64,000 nucleotides of DNA, taken from positions 1 to 64,000 of the forward strand of contig JAGHVO010000036.1 in assembly GCA_018064245.1 (NCBI GenBank), read 5' to 3'. The notes under the pieces are model-generated. The model did no database searches. It was not told the DNA's origin and worked only from the letters and a program-made list of their open reading frames with translations. The position numbers were made by a program, and so were the translations under genes. This DNA is from Candidatus Colimorpha pelethequi (GTDB taxonomy: Bacteria > Bacteroidota > Bacteroidia > Bacteroidales > P3). This document shows positions 10,751-20,557 of this stretch, piece after piece (within the stretch, counting starts at the first letter, position 1; the number at the start of each line of letters is the position of its first letter).

Positions 10751-10876
10751 CTTCAAATCTCCAATAGTGAATTGTGAATAGGAAGATTCCCTTCAAATCT
10801 CCAAATCAACAAATCTTCAAATCAACAAATCTCCAAATCTTCTAATCTTCAAATCTTCAAATCTTCAAATCTTCAA
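10751..10876 (-). repeat. Composite intergenic repeat, copy 1 (inverse orientation)
   Basis: Tandem AAATCTTC/AAATCAAC units, core TAGGAAGATTCCCTTC, TAGTGAATTGTGAATAGG arm. Confidence 0.7.
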
Positions 10877-12465
10877 TACACGCAATAAACTGTCTTCTTG
10901 ACGAATTGCTTCTTGCCGTCAAGACCGAAGGCCTCAACCACAACGACATAGGCACCTTGATGGATACGGACGCCATTATCATCGGTGCCATCCCAAGACA
11001 CACTGCCATGGCTGCCCAAGGTTGCATTACGCAAAAGATGACGACAGATACGTCCATGCTCGTCATAGATGGTCACATTCGCCATGAGGTCGGCGTCAGT
11101 CAGCTCGTAGGTCATATCGCACAAATCGTTATAACCATCGCCATCTGGAGAAAAAAGTTCTGGTTCAAAATGAAAATCATCCTGCAAAAACAGGAATTCC
11201 TTGCTTTGGGAGTTTGCGAATGTCGGCGTGCCGTATCCAGCCGTAGAAGCTGCCGAATACCAATTGCCCTGAGCGGACGCACTCACATCAAAAGCACGAC
11301 GTTCCAACGCAACCCCTTCGGGATCTTTAATCAGACGGCTATGCATCGACTCATCATAGTCGAAACGATCCATCACCGAAGAGTCTCGCCACACCACCAT
11401 CACCGTTCCCGACGCATCGTTATAGGAAGGCATCGATGGAACCTGTACCAACTTGGACGGATAGCGCACCTGATAGTTTGCGCGCACCCAAGCGGCATCG
11501 GTAGTAAACACCACATAGTCGTGAGGAGCAACTATATAGGAAGTATCCGAAGCGTACAATTTTGAGATTTCGTCGTTTTTCATCTGAGCCAAATAGATGT
11601 CCTTTAAATGCGCAGAATCGTCGCTGTGGTTGTATAATTCCACATAATCCACGCCACCTGCGGGAGGATTGAAAAGGATTTCGCTGACCAACAAATTGCC
11701 CGACTTCACCCATACGGTATCATCAACCTGCGGAGGTTCTTCCACGTCAGAAGAGGACTTTATCACAATGTCGTCGATATAAAACTTCGTGGCATTGGAG
11801 GAAGTGTAGATGCAACAAAAGCCTGCATATTTGGCACGAGCGAAAGCACTGTCGGTACCATAAACAACAGAACCGACAAACGCATAGTCGGGAGCCTCGC
11901 CGCCGACGCTGTCAATCCACAGGTTCCACGTTCCTCCTGGAATGCGTTGCACCCTCACACGCAACTGATTAACAGACTTATTCAACAGGTCGTCGCCGGA
12001 CTTCAGAAACGCCGTATCCGTGGCTTCCGTAGCAGCATGGTCCTCGCACAACGACACAGCCTTCTCCGAACCTCCAATCTTTACGCAAAGCGCCTCCGTA
12101 GCAAACTGCGTAAAACACGAAGAATCGCCATAAAGATAAAACCGAAAATGGTTTTGATTGGAGGGTTTGAAGGAGAGTTTCACCCAAAAAGACCATTCCA
12201 CAGTATCGGCAGCGATAAAATCGTGTCGCACATACAATTTGGAAACACCTTGAACGGTGTCGTACAATTGCAAGGCAGGCTTCATAGCAGCGGGAACCGC
12301 CGAAGATGTTGTGGTACGGAAATTACCCAAATCGCCCAACCATGTTGGATTCACCGACAAATCCCCATCGGAAAAATCCTCACGAACCTGTCCGAAAGAA
12401 ACCTTTCCCATTGATAGAAGGCACATCAGCAAGACGAATCCTATACTTTGCAGTTTCCAATTCAT
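10873..12465 (-). CDS. Secreted lamin-tail-domain protein with gliding/FlgD-like C-terminal region
   Basis: Start MNWKLQSIGFVLLMCLLSMGKVSFGQ; VSEILFNPPAGGVDYVELYN lamin-tail-like; FSPDGDGYNDLCDMTYEL C-terminal. Confidence 0.75.
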   Translation of the reverse strand: MNWKLQSIGFVLLMCLLSMGKVSFGQVREDFSDGDLSVNPTWLGDLGNFRTTTSSAVPAAMKPALQLYDTVQGVSKLYVRHDFIAADTVEWSFWVKLSFKPSNQNHFRFYLYGDSSCFTQFATEALCVKIGGSEKAVSLCEDHAATEATDTAFLKSGDDLLNKSVNQLRVRVQRIPGGTWNLWIDSVGGEAPDYAFVGSVVYGTDSAFARAKYAGFCCIYTSSNATKFYIDDIVIKSSSDVEEPPQVDDTVWVKSGNLLVSEILFNPPAGGVDYVELYNHSDDSAHLKDIYLAQMKNDEISKLYASDTSYIVAPHDYVVFTTDAAWVRANYQVRYPSKLVQVPSMPSYNDASGTVMVVWRDSSVMDRFDYDESMHSRLIKDPEGVALERRAFDVSASAQGNWYSAASTAGYGTPTFANSQSKEFLFLQDDFHFEPELFSPDGDGYNDLCDMTYELTDADLMANVTIYDEHGRICRHLLRNATLGSHGSVSWDGTDDNGVRIHQGAYVVVVEAFGLDGKKQFVKKTVYCVY

Positions 12466-12712
12466 AACCGCAAAGATACGAAAAAAAATACAAACAATCA
12501 CAAAACGTCGCTTTCGCGGTAAGAGGTTTTCGCACACATTGTCCTATCTATTACTTCCTATCACAAAATCTTAACAATAATTGTTTGTAAAGAAATTTTA
12601 ACATCCCTGTTTTTTGAATAAAAAATAGTAACTTTGCATTTTGTTAGAATACGTACACTACAAAAACTCATCACTGCTACATAAAGCTTAAAACTCAAAA
12701 CTTAGAACTCCA

Positions 12713-13702
12713 ATGATAGGACTACTTGGAAGCGGCACTTGGGCGACAGCCATCGTAAGTGTGCTACTCGAAGACAAGAAAAGAGAAATCAACTGGTGGG
12801 TGCGCGAGCCAGAAATCATCGAAGGCATCCGCAACGAACACTGCAATCCCGTTTATCTCAGCGAAACCGAACTCGACCCCAACAGACTACACATCAGCGC
12901 CGACATCAACGAGATTGTTGCGCAATCCGATGAAATATTTGTTGTCGTTCCATCAGTATTCATCCACAAAGCACTCTCGCAGTGCGACCCCGAAATGCTC
13001 CGCACCAAGGCGTTTTGCTCAGCCGTCAAAGGCATCATTCCCGAGACCAACGAGATTGTGACAGACTATCTCCACAACGCCTATGGCATTGACTACAACA
13101 ACCTTTGCATCGTCAGCGGGCCATCGCACGCCGAAGAAGTAGGACGTCGCAAGATGACCTTTCTTACCGTTGCGTCGTCCAACAACCAACTGGTGGAGTC
13201 TATACGCGGAAAACTGGAATGCAAATATATCCGCACCACCGCTTCAAACGACATCCAAGGCATCCAGTATGCCACCGCAATGAAGAACATCTATGCCGTT
13301 GCCTCGGGTATTTTCTACGGTCTTGGCTACGGCGACAACATGGTTGCCGTACTCACCGCCAATGCACTGAAAGAGATGGAGTCGTTTGTGCGCACGATGG
13401 TGCCTGACAGCGATCGAAGCATTACCGACCTTGCCTACCTCGGAGACTTGCTGGTAACGGCCTATTCTCAGTTCAGCCGCAACCGCACTTTCGGCTATCT
13501 TATCGGCTATGGTCGCAGCGTTGCTGCCGCCCAGTTGGAGATGAAAATGGTTGCAGAAGGTTACTATGCCGTCAAGTGTATCGAACAGATGCGAAAAACC
13601 GCTCATGTTCCAATGCCCATCGAGCAGGCCGTCTATCAAATTCTCCACGAACACGGCATTCCCAGCAAAGTGATGAAACGTGTGATTGATAGCCTTCAAT
13701 GA
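12713..13702 (+). CDS. gpsA: NAD(P)H-dependent glycerol-3-phosphate dehydrogenase
   Basis: GLLGSGTWATAI N-terminus; VSGPSHAEEV; ATAMKNIYAVASGI. Confidence 0.93.
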   Translation: MIGLLGSGTWATAIVSVLLEDKKREINWWVREPEIIEGIRNEHCNPVYLSETELDPNRLHISADINEIVAQSDEIFVVVPSVFIHKALSQCDPEMLRTKAFCSAVKGIIPETNEIVTDYLHNAYGIDYNNLCIVSGPSHAEEVGRRKMTFLTVASSNNQLVESIRGKLECKYIRTTASNDIQGIQYATAMKNIYAVASGIFYGLGYGDNMVAVLTANALKEMESFVRTMVPDSDRSITDLAYLGDLLVTAYSQFSRNRTFGYLIGYGRSVAAAQLEMKMVAEGYYAVKCIEQMRKTAHVPMPIEQAVYQILHEHGIPSKVMKRVIDSLQ

Positions 13703-13788
13703 CAAAAGTTTGATGTCTTAATCGTTATATTTTAAGCATTTGAAACGTAATCATCAATTATCAATTGCCAATTGTCAATTATTTTTCG

Positions 13789-13796
13789 TATCTTTG
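13789..13796 (+). promoter_or_regulatory. Bacteroidota -7 promoter box TATCTTTG
   Basis: Matches TAnnTTTG upstream of ferredoxin ORF. Confidence 0.65.
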
Positions 13797-13827
13797 CAAA
13801 CGTTATTAACCTTAAAAACTAAATACA

Positions 13828-13995
13828 ATGGCTTACAAAATCACTGACGTATGCGCTGCTTGCGGTACTTGTATCGACGAATGCCCCGTTGGAGCTATCT
13901 CCGAAGGCGACATCTACAAAATCGATGCTGACAAATGCGCTAGCTGCGGTACTTGCGCAGACGTTTGCCCCACTGGTGCAATCGTTGAAGCTTAA
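13828..13995 (+). CDS. 2x[4Fe-4S] ferredoxin (55 aa; absent from ORF track)
   Basis: MAYKITDVCAACGTCIDECPVGAISEGDIYKIDADKCASCGTCADVCPTGAIVEA, two CxxCxxCxxxCP motifs. Confidence 0.95.
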   Translation: MAYKITDVCAACGTCIDECPVGAISEGDIYKIDADKCASCGTCADVCPTGAIVEA

Positions 13996-14014
13996 TCGCT
14001 GATTAGATTTATCA

Positions 14015-14046
14015 AAAAAGAGGATGTCCTGGGACATCCTCTTTTT
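14015..14046. terminator. Hairpin terminator
   Basis: AAAGAGGATGTCC-TG-GGACATCCTCTTTTT. Confidence 0.85.
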
Positions 14047-14099
14047 ATTTTGTCTCAAAATTTAGCGACCAAAAACGTTTCCAACTTCCCAGTCACTAA

Positions 14100-15128
14100 T
14101 CACTGATTCTCGTAATGCTGGATTTCATCGTGGAAGAATTCCAGTTGCACGCCAGCCTGACGGAAGAGTTCCTCACTCTCGGCACCGCTATGGTATTTGC
14201 GCTCACAAACCACGCGTTTGATGCCGCAATTGATGATGAGCATAGCACAAGTACGACAAGGAGTCATACGGCAATAGAGCGTGGCGCCTTCCAGGGCGAT
14301 GCCCCTGCGGGCAGCCTGGCAGATGGCATTTTGTTCGGCATGGACAGTACGCACACAATGGTTGCTGATGGAGCCGTCCTCCTCGATGGTTTTGCGGAAC
14401 AAATGTCCCACTTCGTCGCAATGAGGCAAGCCTGCGGGCGATCCTACATAACCCGTAACTAACAACTGTCGATCCTTCACGATAACGCAGCCGCTACGTC
14501 CACGGTCGCACGTGGCGCGACGGGAAGCCGCATTAGCCAATTCCATAAAATACTCATCCCACGAAGGACGATGATATGTGATCTGTTTCAACACCTCTTC
14601 CACCTGCTTGTGCAAATCCTCAATGCTGCCGCCATTGTCGAATCGGAAATCGGCCTGCTCGATGCAGACCCTCAGATTCTGCTTGTTGGGGTCATCAGAG
14701 GTCATCTCACGTTGCTCGTTAGCAATGAATGTCTCGTACGACACATGGTCGGTTTCCGAACCACGCAGCACGGCACGCTCGTAGCGTACCTTGGGGTCGG
14801 CATCTACGGCAAAGAGGTAGAAATTGGGCTTGCCACGCAAAGCGGCAATCTCACCAGGGGTACGCACACTCTCAATGATGCAGTTGCAGCCAGAAGCCTG
14901 TGCCTGCGCATAGAGTTGCTCTACGATGTAGGAAGGACTATGCTGCGCACGCAAGTCATTGCCAACTTCGGTCATACTGTCGCGGTTGACGGGCATATTG
15001 CGGCGCTTGATTTCTTCGGTAATAAAACTACGCACAGAATAATGGACAAAGCCCTTGTTCTGTACAAGATAATCCACTATGGTACCTTTTCCCGCGCCAA
15101 GCGTACCCGTAATGCCGATGGTAATCAT
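14100..15128 (-). CDS. P-loop kinase-like domain fused to dCMP/cytidine deaminase domain
   Basis: N-term GITGTLGAGKGT P-loop; C-term VHAEQNAICQAARRG ... CRMTPCRTCAMLIINCGI (HAE, PCxxC). Confidence 0.9.
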   Translation of the reverse strand: MITIGITGTLGAGKGTIVDYLVQNKGFVHYSVRSFITEEIKRRNMPVNRDSMTEVGNDLRAQHSPSYIVEQLYAQAQASGCNCIIESVRTPGEIAALRGKPNFYLFAVDADPKVRYERAVLRGSETDHVSYETFIANEQREMTSDDPNKQNLRVCIEQADFRFDNGGSIEDLHKQVEEVLKQITYHRPSWDEYFMELANAASRRATCDRGRSGCVIVKDRQLLVTGYVGSPAGLPHCDEVGHLFRKTIEEDGSISNHCVRTVHAEQNAICQAARRGIALEGATLYCRMTPCRTCAMLIINCGIKRVVCERKYHSGAESEELFRQAGVQLEFFHDEIQHYENQ

Positions 15129-15197
15129 AAGAGTTTTAAGTTTTAAGTATTTAAGTTTTAAGCCATCCCCTAATCACTAATCACCAGTCACTATTCA

Positions 15198-15704
15198 CTA
15201 AACCTTGAACTTATAGCTAAGCTGTGAGAGTTCTTCGTTGGCCTTGACAATCTTTTTCTTGAGACCTTGTTTGTAGGCCGTCAGTTTCTGCATCAACGCT
15301 TCGTCACCCAAAGCCATCATCTGCATGGCAAGAATAGCGGCATTCTGTGCGCCATTGATGGCAACCGTTGCCACGGGAATTCCCGGAGGCATTTGCATGA
15401 TGGCGAAAGTGGCATCGAGACCTTCGAGAACACTACCCTTGATGGGCACACCAATGACAGGAAGCGGAGTTTCGGCGGCAATCACGCCAGGCAGAGCGGC
15501 AGCCATTCCGGCACCAGCGATGATGACCTTGATGCCACGCGACTGTGCGTTGCGGGCAAAATCCGACACCTCAGCAGGTGTACGATGAGCAGAGAGGGCG
15601 TTCACCTCGAAAGGAATCTCCATTTCTTCAAAGAACTGACAAGCCTTCTCCATAACGGGCAGATCAGAAGTGCTGCCCATAATGATACTTACTAATGGAG
15701 TCAT
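15198..15704 (-). CDS. purE: 5-(carboxyamino)imidazole ribonucleotide mutase
   Basis: IMGSTSDLPVM, SAHRTP, GAGMAAALPGVIAAETPLPVIGVP. Confidence 0.95.
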   Translation of the reverse strand: MTPLVSIIMGSTSDLPVMEKACQFFEEMEIPFEVNALSAHRTPAEVSDFARNAQSRGIKVIIAGAGMAAALPGVIAAETPLPVIGVPIKGSVLEGLDATFAIMQMPPGIPVATVAINGAQNAAILAMQMMALGDEALMQKLTAYKQGLKKKIVKANEELSQLSYKFKV

Positions 15705-15715
15705 ATTGTTGTTTC

Positions 15716-15790
15716 AAGTTTTAAGTTTTGAGTTTTAAGCTTGCAAATCCTATGTTTCAAGTTTTAAGCTTCAAGTATTAGGTTTTAGTT
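15716..15790. repeat. Degenerate GTTTTAAG-type intergenic repeat
   Basis: caagttttaagttttgagttttaagc...caagttttaagcttcaagtattaggttttag. Confidence 0.55.
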
Positions 15791-15823
15791 GCTTTTGCTT
15801 AGACCATTTGTTCCCGCCTCTGA

Positions 15824-17053
15824 CTAAAACACCAGTGCCAACAGCACAAACAGCCAGTGGGCAGAAATACCAGCAATAAGGCCGCCGATTGTGTGCGCTC
15901 CGATAGCCTTGCCAATGAGTTTTCGATAGCCCAGCGAGTCGAGCATGGCGGTATGGGTGCTCAAAAAACCGCTCCAGCACATACCCATAGCGGTGAACAC
16001 TGCAATGGCGTTGTTGTCGATGATGCCTTCTGCGATAAAGCGCGGCACCAGACCGATGGCGGCACCCACTGCGCCCAAAGCGGTGATGGGGAACGAAATC
16101 AAGGCGCCATTCTTGAATCCAAAGAGCCAGTCGAAGATAAACTGTACCTTTTCGGCAAGCCAAGTGATTACGGGCACACCCTCATAGGCGACACCCATAT
16201 ATTGACCATTCTCTCCCGAAGGCCCGAAAGTGAGCATCATCACGATTGTAGAGATACAAAGCACGCCGGGAATGATGGCAAAACCGATGCCCACGCCATC
16301 CTTGCCACCGTCGAGCAGAGAGTTGAGGAAACGCATAAACACGCTGCCTTCGCTCTTGAAAGAAATCTGTTGTTCGTCGCCCGAAGCCTCACAAACAGCA
16401 ACGTCCAATTCAGGATATGCCTTGAGTGTGAAACGCTGCATCAGACGCGTAGAAACAATGCTTCCGATACAGGCGCCAACCAAACCAACCAAAGCGCCTT
16501 TGCCGAAACCGAGTCCCGTCATGAAAGCTATCACCACGAGTCCCATACCAAAGGCCGTACCAAAATTGGTAAGCGAAACCAATTGGTATTTCTTAAAATA
16601 ACGCGCGAAATTCTTGTCCTGAGCCAAGGAAATGATGGCAGGATTGTCGCTCAGAAACGTCATTACCGCACCCAATGCAGCCACACCGGGGAGGTTGTAA
16701 AGCGGCTTCATCAAGACACGCAGGATATTTTCCATCAGTCTCACTACGCCGAACTCCGTAAGCAACTTGCTGATAGCACCCATCAGCACGCAAATTGCCA
16801 TGATGTAAAACACCGTTTCAAGCAACAGATGATAGGCTGTCTGCATGAAAGTGTTCAGCATATTGGGCAGAGTCATTTTCCAAGCAAGCACGCCAAAGAA
16901 CCCCAAGAAGCAGACCAAGAAAACGATTGCCTCAAAGGACCGCTTGTGGGTGAACTTGATAGGATTCTTCAAATGGAACAGACTCTCGACACGAGAGAAG
17001 AGTTTTTCCACTATCTTAGAATAGGAATGGGTAAAAATCGGTCTGGTTTTCAT
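15824..17053 (-). CDS. Nucleoside recognition (Gate)-domain membrane protein
   Basis: Multi-TM, NPAIISLAQD, FGTAFGMGLVV, CWSGFLSTHTAMLDSLG. Confidence 0.65.
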   Translation of the reverse strand: MKTRPIFTHSYSKIVEKLFSRVESLFHLKNPIKFTHKRSFEAIVFLVCFLGFFGVLAWKMTLPNMLNTFMQTAYHLLLETVFYIMAICVLMGAISKLLTEFGVVRLMENILRVLMKPLYNLPGVAALGAVMTFLSDNPAIISLAQDKNFARYFKKYQLVSLTNFGTAFGMGLVVIAFMTGLGFGKGALVGLVGACIGSIVSTRLMQRFTLKAYPELDVAVCEASGDEQQISFKSEGSVFMRFLNSLLDGGKDGVGIGFAIIPGVLCISTIVMMLTFGPSGENGQYMGVAYEGVPVITWLAEKVQFIFDWLFGFKNGALISFPITALGAVGAAIGLVPRFIAEGIIDNNAIAVFTAMGMCWSGFLSTHTAMLDSLGYRKLIGKAIGAHTIGGLIAGISAHWLFVLLALVF

Positions 17054-17088
17054 AATCAGGATTATTGTCTAAACTCTATTCTTTTGCA

Positions 17089-18204
17089 TCAATGTTTTTT
17101 CAACATTTTCAACACATTGATATCCCATGTAACGCCCACATTGACTTTGAGATCGACATCGGTATAGGCATTATCGGTAGTGGCGGCATGGCGAGTTTCG
17201 AAATTTGCCACAAAAGCATGGAAACGAACATCGCGACAGACGGCAGGACGATACTCTACACCAGCGCCATAGAAACCGTAGATTTGTCCAGGCTGAGCCA
17301 GACAGTCCCAAGGTGTAGCGCCGTGGATATAAGCGTCCCACTCATCATCGTCAAGATTTTGCTCGTAGCCACCCTTTACAAAAAGTGTAAGATTGTTGTT
17401 GGGATGGATGGCCAGACGTGAAATCACCGCCCAGTTGGCGTCGAGCTGCGAGGTTGATGAGGCGCGATGCATCAAATCGAGATACATATCCCACTTGTCA
17501 TATACCAATTTGCTGCCCAACGCGATGTTGCTCATAAAAGTTCCGGGGTCTCTCTCCACCATTCCGATAGAATAGAGGGTATGGAAATGGCCCATGTGAC
17601 CCATCCAATACAAGTTATAGGTCAACAGACTGTTGGGACTATAAGGCGTGTCGTGGTGATGATAGGGAGCATTGGCCACCTGAAACATCAGCAGATGCTT
17701 GTTGTCCTTGGAATGGTAGGCTGCGGAAGCCGCAAGTTGGAAGCAGTAGTATTGATCCCAGTAGTAGCCGTTGAAAAACACATCGATAGGAGGTGCGTCG
17801 TATTCAAAGCCACCCACAGCCAAAGCGTCCTTTCCCAAACGAAACGACCAGCGATCGTTCATCTTGTAGTTGAGATAGAGGAAATCGGTGTTGTCGAAAA
17901 ACCTAACATGGCCCGCATTGGCGACAATACGTTGGCGATAATAGTAAGTAAATCCGCCACCTAAATCGCCACCCATGTGGATGTTGAAATATTTGCCTAC
18001 GAAGCCATAAGGATTCTCATCATTGACATCAAAACCCGAAGCGACAGGGGTCTGCGTATGAAGATGATTGAATTCAAAGTCGGCACGCGCTTCGAGACGT
18101 AACACATTGAGGAAGTCGGTCGCAGAAGACTGAGCATTAGTCTGATTAACAGCGACAAGCAATGCGCCCAGCATTGCCACGGAAAGTAGTCTTTTTGTTT
18201 TCAA
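17089..18204 (-). CDS. Outer-membrane beta-barrel/porin-like protein (alginate-export-like)
   Basis: Signal peptide KTKRLLSVAMLGALLVAVNQTNAQ and aromatic beta-strand repeats; probable TTG start at 18204 downstream of TATCTTTG box. Confidence 0.6.
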   Translation of the reverse strand: MKTKRLLSVAMLGALLVAVNQTNAQSSATDFLNVLRLEARADFEFNHLHTQTPVASGFDVNDENPYGFVGKYFNIHMGGDLGGGFTYYYRQRIVANAGHVRFFDNTDFLYLNYKMNDRWSFRLGKDALAVGGFEYDAPPIDVFFNGYYWDQYYCFQLAASAAYHSKDNKHLLMFQVANAPYHHHDTPYSPNSLLTYNLYWMGHMGHFHTLYSIGMVERDPGTFMSNIALGSKLVYDKWDMYLDLMHRASSTSQLDANWAVISRLAIHPNNNLTLFVKGGYEQNLDDDEWDAYIHGATPWDCLAQPGQIYGFYGAGVEYRPAVCRDVRFHAFVANFETRHAATTDNAYTDVDLKVNVGVTWDINVLKMLKKH

Positions 18205-18378
18205 AACGTTATAGTTTTCTTTATATAATAATGAACTTGCAAAGATACGAAAATAGTGCGACTTATGAATCAACAATTTGATTTTAGACCGAAGATACTT
18301 TCAAGAATTGCATTCAGCGACCGAAAACCGCAAATGCCAGCCACACAAAATCATCATTCTACATGCACAAAACGCCAT

Positions 18379-20541
18379 TCAATTATTTTGCATCAAGAAC
18401 ACCAACGCGCCGTTGTTCCGCAAGTCTTTGCAAGGAAGATTACGTTCTTGGCACAAGTTGAGCAACCCATTCATTTTCCACGGTTTGCCGCCGCATCCGA
18501 TTGCAACCGTATCGCACGAAACAGTTTTCAATATCCGCCGCATGTCATAAGTCCCGCAATCTCCAACAACCAAGTAATTGACTTGCAGCATCTCGTCATC
18601 ACGAATCCAATAGTCTTTATTAGCATTTCCTATCATCAATATCTTGGTATCCGAGAACGAAAGCTCGCCCCTATCCATTGAAAAATCAGCATTTCGCAGC
18701 ACCGTATCCAGTCCACACACATACGTCCGCTGGACTTTATTATGCAACAGCAAGCCCTCCCTTTGATAACTCAGCGCGTCGGGGGCGCCACGCAATGGAG
18801 CATCCACAAACAAAACGCTCTCCTTACCAAGAAACACCTCCACAGCCGGCACGGGCGCGTCGGCATAGACGACCAATTGTCTGTTACGCTCGCAACGGGT
18901 GTCAACCATTGTTGCATAAACCACCATACCCAACAACGCAACGAACGACATCGCACACCACTGCACTTTTCGCGTACGCACCAGCAGAATCGTAAACATT
19001 ACAAAAACAGCACACAACAACGCCAACGGGACATCGCAATAGATGTTTTCAATCATAGCTCCCGGAAGTCCCGACACCCATTTCGTCACAAAATCCACAC
19101 AAAACAACAAGGCAGACACTACTTTCGCGCAGATCGTACCTATAATACCCCAATGCAATGTCATCACCACCAGCAAAATACCCACCAACAACAATCCCGC
19201 AAAAGGAACTATAAGAATGTTTGCAATCAAAAAATAGATGGGAAACTGATGGAAATAGTATAGCAACAACGGCAAAAGAACAAACTGGGCAGACATCGAA
19301 AGGCAGACCAATTCCCACACTCCATCGAGACAGCTGGCGAACATCCGCCCGATTCTGTTTTTCTGAAAAACGGCGTTAGGCTGCAGCAATGTGTACAATG
19401 GCCGACACAACAACATTATGCCCAACACTGCAACGAACGACAGTTGGAAACTAACATTAAACAAGCACCAAGGTTCCACGCACACCAAAATCAATGCCGC
19501 AAAAGCCAATGCGTTCAAGTTATTGCCCAGACGGCCGATGCTGTTTCCAATCACATATATGCTGAACATCACGCCAGCGCGCACCGCCGCAGGCGACAAG
19601 CCTGAAACACAAACAAAAGCCCATGTGCCAGCCAATTGCAGCAACACACGCAAAAGATTCCACCATCGAGTGCGCGGAACAAAAAACAGACAAGCGCCAA
19701 TCATGGCGGTCACCAAACCGACATGCAGGCCCGAAACACAGAGCAAATGCATGATACCTGCATCGCGGAACTGCGCCTCCATTCCCTCGTCCACATCATG
19801 CTTCCAGCCCAACAGCATCGCTTCCGCAAAGCCTTTATAGGAATCATTCAGTTCGGATTGACGAAGACGATCGACAAGGGTGCTTTGCGACTGCTTACAC
19901 CAGCCAATCAGCCCGTGCGATTGGTTATCATAAACCTCGTAGGCACCCGTCTTGAGATAAGCCGTCGCAACTATTCCTTTTCTATACAAAAACTTACGAT
20001 AATCAAACTGACAGGGATTCAACGCCCCATTCGGAGCCGCGAGCGTCAACTCGGCTTCCAAGCAATCACCATAACGCAACCTACGAGACAACGAGTCCTT
20101 TGCCACATACAGCATCAACTTTCCAGAGGTTTCGCGCCAGCCACCGCCATCGTTGCACTGTTCCAATTCCGCCACAACGCCCATTGTCTTGGCTTTCTCT
20201 TGCGGCGTATCTACAATTCTCAATTTTCCAGACAATTGTGAACCCGTAGGATGGAATTTGGCATAATGATTTTCGGCGACGTATGGATTGTTTACATAAA
20301 CCAACAGCACACCCAACGCACAAAACATCATCATTGTTGCGCACGACATAATAACACGATACCTGCGTCGCAACATCGGTTCCAACAGACACACAACCAG
20401 AAGCAAGAGCATCAAACCCGCCACCGCCACACACAACGGCAAAGAAATCGCAAATTCAGAAGCCAGCCACACGCCCAACATGAGCGGCAGTACCAGCTTC
20501 AACAATGGCGCAGTGGGAAATTGAGAATTGATTTTTGACAA
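18379..20541 (-). CDS. comEC: ComEC/Rec2-family competence protein
   Basis: MHLLCVSGLHVGLV, LSPAAVRAGVMFSIY, multi-TM ComEC architecture. Confidence 0.9.
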   Translation of the reverse strand: MSKINSQFPTAPLLKLVLPLMLGVWLASEFAISLPLCVAVAGLMLLLLVVCLLEPMLRRRYRVIMSCATMMMFCALGVLLVYVNNPYVAENHYAKFHPTGSQLSGKLRIVDTPQEKAKTMGVVAELEQCNDGGGWRETSGKLMLYVAKDSLSRRLRYGDCLEAELTLAAPNGALNPCQFDYRKFLYRKGIVATAYLKTGAYEVYDNQSHGLIGWCKQSQSTLVDRLRQSELNDSYKGFAEAMLLGWKHDVDEGMEAQFRDAGIMHLLCVSGLHVGLVTAMIGACLFFVPRTRWWNLLRVLLQLAGTWAFVCVSGLSPAAVRAGVMFSIYVIGNSIGRLGNNLNALAFAALILVCVEPWCLFNVSFQLSFVAVLGIMLLCRPLYTLLQPNAVFQKNRIGRMFASCLDGVWELVCLSMSAQFVLLPLLLYYFHQFPIYFLIANILIVPFAGLLLVGILLVVMTLHWGIIGTICAKVVSALLFCVDFVTKWVSGLPGAMIENIYCDVPLALLCAVFVMFTILLVRTRKVQWCAMSFVALLGMVVYATMVDTRCERNRQLVVYADAPVPAVEVFLGKESVLFVDAPLRGAPDALSYQREGLLLHNKVQRTYVCGLDTVLRNADFSMDRGELSFSDTKILMIGNANKDYWIRDDEMLQVNYLVVGDCGTYDMRRILKTVSCDTVAIGCGGKPWKMNGLLNLCQERNLPCKDLRNNGALVFLMQNN

Positions 20542-20557
20542 TTGTATAGTCTATTCA

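Noticed and set aside
10791-10876. Possible CRISPR array (tandem short units)
   Set aside because: Units of 8 nt without unique spacers; no cas genes; part of the intergenic repeat family
15857-17167. 436-aa plus-strand ORF, His/Gln-rich
   Set aside because: Antisense shadow of a multi-TM gene; composition typical of reverse-frame translation
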